Below are positions 55,118-62,311 of a stretch of 64,000 nt of DNA, in pieces. The stretch is from Aquimonas sp044377145 (GTDB taxonomy: Bacteria > Pseudomonadota > Gammaproteobacteria > Xanthomonadales > Xanthomonadaceae), in assembly GCF_044377145.1 (NCBI RefSeq), contig NZ_JBILJQ010000022.1:1-64000 (forward strand), given 5' to 3'. The notes beneath the pieces are model-generated. The model was not told the origin of the DNA. It worked only from the letters and a program-made list of their open reading frames with translations, and searched no databases. Each line of letters begins with the position of its first letter. The first letter of the stretch is position 1. The translations under genes and the position numbers were made by a program.

Positions 55118-57184
55118 ATGCAATCGACACCTTCCCTGCGACGCGGCGCACTCGCCGTGGCCATCGCGCTCACCCTGTCCGGCGTAGCGTTCGCTGCCAC
55201 GCCAGCGCGCGAAGACGCGCGCCGTCTCGACGATGTCGAAGTCCGCGATCGCGCACCCGCGGCCGCGACACCGCTGGCGCTGGAGGCCGCGCGTCTGCGC
55301 ATCGAGGAGCGCGCCGGCGGCGTCGGCATTGTCGATGGCGAGAGCTATCGTGACGGCCGCGTCAGCACGCTCACCGATGCCCTGGGCTATGCGCCCGGCG
55401 TGTTCGTGCAGTCGCGCTTCGGTGCCGAAGAAGCGCGGCTGTCGATCCGAGGCTCCGGCCTGCAGCGCACGTTCCACGGCCGCGGTCTGCGCGTGCTGCA
55501 GGACGGCGTGCCGATCAACCTCGCTGACGGCGGTTTCGACATGCAGTCGCTGGAGCCCCTCGCCGCCCGCTACATCGAGGTCTATCGCGGCGCCAATGCG
55601 CTGGAGTTCGGGGCCGCGGGCCTGGGCGGTGCGATCAACTTCGTATCACCCACCGGCCATGACATCGGCGCCACCCAGGCGCGGGTCGAGGCCGGCAGCT
55701 TTGGCTACCAGCGCAGCCAGGCTGCGCTGGGCGGCGTCCGCGAGCGACTGGACGGCGTGCTGAGCCTGTCGGGCTTCGTGCAGGACGGCTTCCGCAAGCA
55801 CGCCGAGCAGGAAACCTACCGCGCCTTCGGCAACCTCGGCTGGCGCGTGTCCGACACCCTTGAGAGTCGCCTCTATGTCGCCCACGTGCAGACCCGCTCG
55901 GCGCTGCCGGGCGCCCTGAGCTTCGCCCAGTTCGCGCAGGACCCGAGCCAGGCCGCGCCGGGCAACATCGCGCTCGACCAGCGCCGCGACTTCGAGCTGT
56001 CGCGGCTGTCGGCGGTGCTGGCATGGCAGCCGGCGCCCGGCCATTCGCTGCAGGTTTCGAGCTTCTACAGCGACAAGCAGCTCGATCACCCGATCTTCCA
56101 GGTGCTGCTGCAGGACAGCCGCGATCGCGGTGTCGATCTGCGCTGGCGCAGTGAAGGCAGCCTGTTTGGACGCCCCAATGTGCTGATCGCCGGGGTCGGC
56201 TTCGCGCGTGGCGACACCCGCGACGATCGTTTCGCCAACGTGCTCGGACAGCGCGGTGCGCGCACCGGCCAGAGCGACCAGGCCGCTCGCAATCGCGAGG
56301 CCTACTTCGAGAACCAGTGGCAGTTCGCACCGCGCTGGACGCTGGCCGTTGGCGCACAGGCGCCGCGCGCCGAACGCGATTTCGACGATCTGTTCCGCGC
56401 CGGCAACGTCAACCGCAGCTTCGCCACCCGCTACAGCGGCAGCAGCCCCAAGCTGGGCCTGCGTTTCAGTGCCAGCGACAGCCTCAGCGTCTTCGGCAAC
56501 GTGAGCGACAGTCGCGAGCCGCCGAGCTTTGGCGAGCTGGCCGGTGGCCCCGGCATCACCCAGGTCGATGATCAGCGCGGCCGCACGGCCGAACTGGGCC
56601 TGCGCCTGCGCACCGATGCACTGGTGCTGGACGCAGCTGCCTATCGCGCGCGCCTGCGCGGCGAGCTGCTGGCGCTGACCGATGCCGCCGGCAATCCGCT
56701 CGGCACGATCAACGCGGATCGCACCGTGCACCAGGGCCTGGAGTTCGGCGCGCGCTGGCAGTTCGCCGAGCCCTTCGTGCTCGATCTGAACTATCTGTAC
56801 AACGACTTCCACTTCGACGGCGACGCCGTCTACGCCGACAACGATCTGGCCGGCGTGCCGCCGCAGCTGCTGCGCCTCGGCCTTCGCTGGCAGCCGAACC
56901 AGCGCTTCAGCCTGACGCCGAGCGCGGAATGGTCGCCGCAGCGGAGCTTCATCGACCACGCCAATACGCTGTCCGCGCCGGGCTACACGGTCTTCAACCT
57001 TCGCGCTGCGCTTGAGCTGGGCAGCGACTGGTCGCTGTTTGCCGACCTGCGCAATGCCACCGACCGCGACTGGATCGCTTCGACCGGTGTGGTGGCGAAT
57101 GCGCGCGGGCGGGACGGCGCTTACCTGCTGCCGGGCGATGGTCGCGGCGTGTATGTGGGCCTGCAGTGGCGGCCGCGGGACTGA
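55118..57184 (+). CDS. TonB-dependent outer-membrane receptor
   Basis: 688 residues from the ATG at 55118 with a signal peptide (AVAIALTLSGVAFAA). The plug domain includes TLTDALGYAPGVFVQSRFGA, EARLSIRGSGLQRTFHGRGL and IEVYRGANALEFGAAGLGGA with INFVSPTG. A 22-strand-type barrel follows. The sequence resembles FecA-like ferric-siderophore receptors. The last residues GVYVGLQWRPRD lack the usual terminal aromatic, so the outer-membrane insertion signal is unusual. It is coexpressed with the PepSY gene; the ligand is unknown. Confidence 0.92.
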   Translation: MQSTPSLRRGALAVAIALTLSGVAFAATPAREDARRLDDVEVRDRAPAAATPLALEAARLRIEERAGGVGIVDGESYRDGRVSTLTDALGYAPGVFVQSRFGAEEARLSIRGSGLQRTFHGRGLRVLQDGVPINLADGGFDMQSLEPLAARYIEVYRGANALEFGAAGLGGAINFVSPTGHDIGATQARVEAGSFGYQRSQAALGGVRERLDGVLSLSGFVQDGFRKHAEQETYRAFGNLGWRVSDTLESRLYVAHVQTRSALPGALSFAQFAQDPSQAAPGNIALDQRRDFELSRLSAVLAWQPAPGHSLQVSSFYSDKQLDHPIFQVLLQDSRDRGVDLRWRSEGSLFGRPNVLIAGVGFARGDTRDDRFANVLGQRGARTGQSDQAARNREAYFENQWQFAPRWTLAVGAQAPRAERDFDDLFRAGNVNRSFATRYSGSSPKLGLRFSASDSLSVFGNVSDSREPPSFGELAGGPGITQVDDQRGRTAELGLRLRTDALVLDAAAYRARLRGELLALTDAAGNPLGTINADRTVHQGLEFGARWQFAEPFVLDLNYLYNDFHFDGDAVYADNDLAGVPPQLLRLGLRWQPNQRFSLTPSAEWSPQRSFIDHANTLSAPGYTVFNLRAALELGSDWSLFADLRNATDRDWIASTGVVANARGRDGAYLLPGDGRGVYVGLQWRPRD

Positions 57185-57268
57185 GCGCGATCGAAGTGCG
57201 GCCCGCCTGCTGCGGCGGTCGGGCTGCCTTCGCTCACTTGAACCCGATGAGCCGAACGAGATCGCGCC

Positions 57269-57835
57269 TCAGCCCTCAGGGCTGGGGCGCTTCTTGAGCT
57301 TGCGCTGCAGCGAGCGCCGATGCATGCCGAGCAGGCGCGCGGCCGCTGACAGGTTGCCGCTGGTTTCGGCCAGCGCCTGCTGGATGTGCTCCCACTCGAC
57401 CCGCGCCAAGGGCGTCATCTGCAGCGGCGCGGGCTCCGGCTCGCGGGCGTGCGGGGCCGCATCAGTCCCCGCGAGCGCCGCGAGAATGGCGTCGGCGCTG
57501 GCGGGCTTGGGCAGGTAGTTGACGGCGCCGCGCTTGATCGCATCGACGGCGGTGGCGACGCTGGCGTAGCCGGTCAGCAGCAGCACGCGCAATCGCGGCT
57601 GCAGCTGCAGCAGAGGTTGGATCAAGCCCAGCCCCGAGTCCTCGCCCAGCTTCAGATCGACGATGGCGTAATCGAACCGTGTTTCCTGTGCACGCTGCAG
57701 CGCCCGCGCGACACCGTCGACCCACTCGCAGCGCAGGCCGCGGCGCTGCAGCGCGCGCTGCAGCGTGGGGCCGAACACGGGATCGTCTTCGACGATCAGC
57801 GCGAGCTTGGCCGAGTTCGTGGCAACCGCGGTCAC
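57269..57835 (-). CDS. RegA/PrrA/RoxR-type response regulator
   Basis: 188 residues. The receiver domain has LALIVEDDPVFGPTL, phospho-Asp in FDYAIVDLKLGEDSGL, Thr in VLLLTGYASVATAVDAIK and Lys in AVNYLPKPASADA. A Fis-type helix-turn-helix follows (ARVEWEHIQQALAETSGNLS with AAARLLGMHRRSLQRKLKKR). No AAA domain intervenes, exactly the RegA layout. The family controls redox- and respiration-related genes. Its ATG overlaps the kinase stop by four bases. Confidence 0.92.
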   Translation of the reverse strand: MTAVATNSAKLALIVEDDPVFGPTLQRALQRRGLRCEWVDGVARALQRAQETRFDYAIVDLKLGEDSGLGLIQPLLQLQPRLRVLLLTGYASVATAVDAIKRGAVNYLPKPASADAILAALAGTDAAPHAREPEPAPLQMTPLARVEWEHIQQALAETSGNLSAAARLLGMHRRSLQRKLKKRPSPEG

Positions 57836-59103
57836 TGCGAAGTCTCGCGCTGCAGTGCCGCCAGCGGCAGCCGCATCACGGCAACGCTGCCGCCGTCCGG
57901 TGAAGGCTGCAGGCTGAGGCTGCCACCGAAGTGTTCGACAGCGGCATGGGAGAGCGCCAGCCCCACGCCCAAGCCCTGCGGCTTGGTGCTGCTGAACAGG
58001 CCGGAACGGACGTCGAGCTGCACCGGAAGGCCCGGCCCGAAATCACGCACGCTCAACTGCAGCAGCTCCGCGCCCTCGGCGACGCGCTCGATCCCGGCGC
58101 CCAGCTCGATCCGCCCGACGCCACCTGCATGCGAGGCATCGGCGGCGTTGTTCAGCAGCGCCAGCAGCAGATGTTCCAGCAGCGGCTGCGGGCGCAGTTC
58201 GACATCGAGCTCGACCAGTCCGCGAGCGTCGAGTGCGGTGTTCGGCCGGGTCAATCGCCAGCGCTCGATCACCGCATGCAGATAGCGCGCTGCCGGCAGC
58301 GGCTGGGTGTCGAGATGCTGGGCATGCGCGACCAGCTCCTGCACCCGCTGTCGGCATTCCCCAGCGAGCTGACGCAGGTGGCCGAGCTCGGCCTCGAACT
58401 CGGTCGGGCTGAGGCCTGAGTCGAGATCATCCAGGATCAGCTGCAGGCTGCCCAAGGGGGTGTTCAGCGCGTGCGCCAACGCCGCCGCGTGCGCGCCCAG
58501 GGCGACGATGCCCTCGTTGCGCGCGGCGCGCTCGCGCAGGCGCGACAGCTCGCGTTCGCGGTCGGCCAGCATCGCCGCCAGCTGGCCCAGCGCAAACGCG
58601 AACAGCAGCGCGCTCAGCACGAAGTTGGCCGCCATGCCCCACAGATGCAGATCGAAATCCAGGCCCGGCGCACCATGCACATGCGGCAGGGCCGGCGCCG
58701 CAACCGCGATTCCCAGATACGCCAGCACGCTGAGCGCAGTCACCCACAGCGTCCAGCTGCGCGGCAGTGCCACCGCCACCAGCGCCACCGGCACCAGGTA
58801 CAGCGACACAAACGGATTGGCGCCGCCGCCACTGAAGTACAGCAGCCAGCTGAGCACACCGATATCGACCGCGAGGTGCATGCCCAGCCGCAGAGGATCA
58901 GCGCTGCCGCCGCGACGAAGGCTGAACTCCGCCCATAGATTGAACAGCACCAGGGCGAGCACACCGCCCACCAGCGGCGGCATCTGCAGGGGCAGCTTGA
59001 GCCACAGCAGGGCGGCCACGATCGCCAGACTCTGCCCGGCGATCGCCAGCCAGCGCAGCAGGATCAACAGGCGCAGGAAGCGCGCGGGCGAGGAAGCACT
59101 CAT
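57832..59103 (-). CDS. RegB/PrrB/RoxS-type redox sensor histidine kinase
   Basis: 423 residues with six transmembrane helices in the first 190. YFSGGGANPFVSLYLVPVAL contains the G-G-x-x-N-P-F quinone-binding signature of RegB. The H-box is LGAHAAALAHALNTPLGSLQ, and a Cys in ECRQRVQELVAHA occupies the position of the RegB redox Cys. N- and G-boxes: LLNNAADASHAGGVGRIELG and GLFSSTKPQGLGVGLALSHA. It senses the ubiquinone pool and phosphorylates the adjacent regulator. It neighbours, and converges with, the PepSY-TonB receptor operon. Confidence 0.93.
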   Translation of the reverse strand: MSASSPARFLRLLILLRWLAIAGQSLAIVAALLWLKLPLQMPPLVGGVLALVLFNLWAEFSLRRGGSADPLRLGMHLAVDIGVLSWLLYFSGGGANPFVSLYLVPVALVAVALPRSWTLWVTALSVLAYLGIAVAAPALPHVHGAPGLDFDLHLWGMAANFVLSALLFAFALGQLAAMLADRERELSRLRERAARNEGIVALGAHAAALAHALNTPLGSLQLILDDLDSGLSPTEFEAELGHLRQLAGECRQRVQELVAHAQHLDTQPLPAARYLHAVIERWRLTRPNTALDARGLVELDVELRPQPLLEHLLLALLNNAADASHAGGVGRIELGAGIERVAEGAELLQLSVRDFGPGLPVQLDVRSGLFSSTKPQGLGVGLALSHAAVEHFGGSLSLQPSPDGGSVAVMRLPLAALQRETSQ

Positions 59104-59266
59104 CGCTGTGATTATGCGGCCGCGGCACAGGCCGCCGCGCCGATCGGCAGCGCACTCGCCCTGCGACCCTTTGTCGCAGGCAGGCTATTGCAGGCACGCT
59201 TTCTCAGGCCCGTCGACGCAGGCCAACCGGCAGAAGCAGTCGTCACGGACCGATCAGGCCAGCGTG

Positions 59267-60121
59267 CTAGGACGCAGCGGTGCGCCCCCGCAGCGCGCTG
59301 GGGCTGAGCCCGAGCAGGCGCTTGAACTCGCGGCTGAAGTGGGCGGCGTCGGCATAGCCCAGGTCGGCGGCCAGCGCGCTAAGGTCGGTATGCGGGGATC
59401 CCTGCAGCACGGCCAAGGCTTCGTGCAGGCGGTAACGGGCGATGATCCACTTCGGCCCGACGCCGACCCAGTCGCGCAACAGGCGCTGCAGGCTGCGAAT
59501 GTTCAGGCCATGACGCTGTGCCCAGTCCTCGGCGCGCAGCAGGCTGCGGTCCTCGCAGGCGGCATCGACCATCGCGTTGACCGTCAGCGCGCTCGACGAA
59601 GGCGATGGCAGATGTGCGCGCAGACACTGCTGCAGCAGCTCGATCCGGGCCTCCACTTCGGTGCCAGCGGCGAACGCGAACACCTGCGCCCGCAGCGCGC
59701 GGCCGAACGCAAGCACGGGCTGCGCCTCGGCATCGAATCTGCGGTCGGTCAGCGCCTGCAGCGGCTGACCCCACACGCCACGGAAACCGGCCGGGCGGAA
59801 CTTGATGCCGAACACCTCGCCGGCCTCGTCCAAGGCGCGCTGCCACAGGCGCGTGTGCACGCCGCCGATGCGCGCGGCGTCGCGTTCGAAGGTCCAATGC
59901 ACGCACGGGTGCGGCAGGGTCGCGACGGTCTGCTGCGGATGTTCAAGACAGCGCCAGCGCACGTACCAGAAGTGCTCAACCGAATCGGCCAGGGACGCGC
60001 TCGGCGCCACGCGACGGTGCTCGAACTCGCCGATTGGCGGCGGGCTCAGGATTCCGCGCAGTGGGCGCGTGGGCTTCGAAGCGGGCCCGCCACTCAGCTG
60101 TCGCGTTTGTTCAAGCGCCAT
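59267..60121 (-). CDS. AraC-family transcriptional regulator
   Basis: 284 residues. The N-terminal domain (VEHFWYVRWRCLEHPQQTVA, LPHPCVHWTFERDA, FGIKFRPAGFRGVWGQPLQA) is the DUF6597-type sensor found in some AraC proteins. The C-terminal double helix-turn-helix has LLRAEDWAQRHGLNIRSLQR and DLSALAADLGYADAAHFSRE with FKRLLGLSPSALR. It is divergent from the DUF3224 gene across about 200 bases, so it may regulate that gene and itself. The effector is unknown. Confidence 0.92.
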   Translation of the reverse strand: MALEQTRQLSGGPASKPTRPLRGILSPPPIGEFEHRRVAPSASLADSVEHFWYVRWRCLEHPQQTVATLPHPCVHWTFERDAARIGGVHTRLWQRALDEAGEVFGIKFRPAGFRGVWGQPLQALTDRRFDAEAQPVLAFGRALRAQVFAFAAGTEVEARIELLQQCLRAHLPSPSSSALTVNAMVDAACEDRSLLRAEDWAQRHGLNIRSLQRLLRDWVGVGPKWIIARYRLHEALAVLQGSPHTDLSALAADLGYADAAHFSREFKRLLGLSPSALRGRTAAS

Positions 60122-60325
60122 CCTCGGGTTCCTGCTTCACTGCATCGGCGCTTCGCGCACTGGACGCGCATCATCGATCGACGCGGGCCCGCTGAACAGA
60201 GCGCGGCGACACCGATACAGTCGACGCCCGCGACCGGCATGCGCGCGGAGCCAGCCTTCGGCGATCAGCGACACCGCCGCACACTCGGTTCCGCCACGTA
60301 CATTTTGCTTCTCCAAGGACAACCG

Positions 60326-60880
60326 ATGCTCCGAGCACCGAGATTGACCGCCACGCCTTCCGCCGGAACGATGCGCATCCATAGCCTCGGCTTGGCTCTG
60401 CTGTGCGGGCTGCTGGGCGGAACCCTCGCCAGCGCGGCCGATACTCCAACCCATGCGACCACTCAAGCCACGAACCAGGAAGCGACCATGCAGAAAATCA
60501 GCGGCGAGTTCGAGCTGAAGATGAGCCCCGAGCCGGGCCCGCAGGATGCCGACGGCATCGGCCGCTTTCGCCTCGACAAGCGCTACTCGGGCCCGCTGCA
60601 AGCCACCGGCATCGGCCTGATGACCGCCCACCGCACGGCCACCGAGGGTTCGGCCGGCTACGTCGCGATCGAGCGTGTGCGCGGCAGCCTGGACGGCCGC
60701 AGCGGCAGTTTTGTCATCCAGCACAACGGACTGATGTGGGGCGAGACCCGGCAGCTGACGATCGAAGTCATCCCTGACTCCGGCGACGGCGAGCTCACCG
60801 GTCTGCGCGGGCGGATGGACATCCGCATCGAGGGCGGCAAGCACTTCTACGACTTCGAGTACGCGCTGCCCGCGCTTTGA
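60326..60880 (+). CDS. DUF3224-domain protein with exported N-terminus
   Basis: 184 residues from the ATG at 60326, chosen for its AAGGA site at ideal spacing (ATGs at 60371 and 60488 are alternatives). The N-terminus gives a signal peptide (IHSLGLALLCGLLGGTLASA). The DUF3224 core follows: FELKMSPEPGPQDADGIGRF, SAGYVAIERVRGSLDGRSGS, FVIQHNGLMWGETRQLTIEV, and GLRGRMDIRIEGGKHFYDFE. The fold is a small AOC-like beta barrel of unknown role. Its stop codon abuts the stop of the convergent MaoC-FabI gene with no bases between. Confidence 0.85.
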   Translation: MLRAPRLTATPSAGTMRIHSLGLALLCGLLGGTLASAADTPTHATTQATNQEATMQKISGEFELKMSPEPGPQDADGIGRFRLDKRYSGPLQATGIGLMTAHRTATEGSAGYVAIERVRGSLDGRSGSFVIQHNGLMWGETRQLTIEVIPDSGDGELTGLRGRMDIRIEGGKHFYDFEYALPAL

Positions 60881-62152
60881 TCAACCGGCAAGGTGCTGGC
60901 CACCGTCGACCGGAATCACCGTACCGGTGATATGGCGGGCGGCATCGCTGACCAGATAGCGCGCCAGCGCGCCGACATCGGCGATGTCGGCCAGCTGGCG
61001 CGCCGGCACCCGCGCTGCCGCATCGGCCAGCAGCTCATCGAAACGATCGATACCGCTGGCCGCGCGGGTGCGGATCGGGCCGGGCGAGATCGCATGCGCG
61101 CGGATGCCCTTGGGGCCGAGTTCGGCGGCGACGTAGCGCACGGCGCTCTCCAGCGCGGCCTTCACCGGGCCCATCAGGTTGTAGTGCTCGACCACGCGCG
61201 AGCTGCCGTAGAAGGTGACGGTCAGCAGGGTGCCGCCCTCGCGCATCAGCGGCTCGGCGAGTTTTGCCATGCGCAGGAACGAATGACAGCTGACGTCCAT
61301 CGCCTGTGCAAAGCCCGCAGCGCTGGCGTCGACCACGCGGCCGTGGAGGTCCTCGCGCGGGGCGAACGCGATCGAATGCAGGACGAAATCGAGCCGGCCC
61401 CAGTCGCGCTCGATCGCCGCGAACACGGCTTCAAGCTGGCCCGGCTCGCGCACATCGCAGGGCAGGATCAGCGGCGCGCCCAGGCTTTCCGCCAGCGGGC
61501 GCACATGCGGCTGCGCTTTGTCGTTGAGATACGTGATCGCCAGCTCGGCGCCGGCCGCCTGCAGCGCGACCGCGCAGCCATAGGCGATCGATTGGTCGTT
61601 GGCGATGCCGACGATCAACCCGCGCTTGCCGGTGAGATCCAGCGGGTCGGGGCCACCCTGGTGCAACGAGGCGCTGGGCAGGCGCTGCGGGTTCCACTCG
61701 ATGCGCTCGCGCGGTGCCAGCACTTCGGCGCTGCCGCTGATCACGGTCTCGCCAAACTGGTTCACACATTCGCAGTCGAGCACGGCAATGCCTTTGTCCG
61801 CGCGCAGCTCGCGCACGGTGACGCGCGCCGTGATCGCATCGCCCGGCCGCACAGGGCGCTTGAAGCGCAGCTCCTGGCCGAGATAGATCGTGCCCGGCCC
61901 CGGCAGGCGCGTGCCCAGCACCGCCGAAATAAGCGCCCCGCCCCACATGCCGTGGCCGATCACACCGTGGAAGCGCGAGCGCTCGGCGAACTCGGGGTCG
62001 AGATGCGCCGGGTTGACGTCGCCCGAAACCACGGCGAACAGATCGATGTCGCGCTGGGTCAGCACGCAGCAGAGTTCGGCACTGTCGCCGATCGCCAGCT
62101 CGTCGAAGGTGCGGCTCTGGATGAGTGCGGCTTCGATCAGGGGCGGCGGCAT
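60881..62152 (-). CDS. Fusion of MaoC-like dehydratase and FabI-type enoyl reductase
   Basis: 423 residues from the ATG at 62152. Residues about 10-150 are a MaoC/hot-dog domain with the hydratase motif FAVVSGDVNPAHLDPEFAER and FHGVIGHGMWGGALIS. Residues about 165-423 are a FabI-like SDR: cofactor loop KRGLIVGIANDQSIAYGCAV, VLHSIAFAPREDL, catalytic Tyr/Lys in TFYGSSRVVEHYNLMGPVKA, IRAHAISPGPIRTRAASGI, and DVGALARYLVSDAARHITGT. Each half keeps its active-site residues. Together they could hydrate/dehydrate and reduce enoyl thioesters in fatty-acid or polyketide-like metabolism. The separate housekeeping enzymes are presumably elsewhere. Confidence 0.9.
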   Translation of the reverse strand: MPPPLIEAALIQSRTFDELAIGDSAELCCVLTQRDIDLFAVVSGDVNPAHLDPEFAERSRFHGVIGHGMWGGALISAVLGTRLPGPGTIYLGQELRFKRPVRPGDAITARVTVRELRADKGIAVLDCECVNQFGETVISGSAEVLAPRERIEWNPQRLPSASLHQGGPDPLDLTGKRGLIVGIANDQSIAYGCAVALQAAGAELAITYLNDKAQPHVRPLAESLGAPLILPCDVREPGQLEAVFAAIERDWGRLDFVLHSIAFAPREDLHGRVVDASAAGFAQAMDVSCHSFLRMAKLAEPLMREGGTLLTVTFYGSSRVVEHYNLMGPVKAALESAVRYVAAELGPKGIRAHAISPGPIRTRAASGIDRFDELLADAAARVPARQLADIADVGALARYLVSDAARHITGTVIPVDGGQHLAG

Positions 62153-62311
62153 GTGCGGGTACTCGGAGGCAGGGCGTGTGCAGGGTACTCGACCATGCTG
62201 CATTGCCGCATGACACGCCCTGCCTTCTCGCACCTTGCACTCCTGCGGCCGACCGGCCGCCCACTTCGCTGCAGGCCACGGCGTCGAGGGGCGCCCGCCC
62301 TACCCGCGCAA

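Noticed and set aside
55646..56959. 437-codon minus-strand frame inside the TonB receptor gene
   Set aside because: Antisense to a receptor with conserved plug and barrel motifs; no independent support.
58460..60325. Long N-terminal extension of the DUF3224 reading frame
   Set aside because: It lies antisense to the RegB-type kinase and AraC genes; a strong ribosome binding site and signal peptide mark the real start at 60326.
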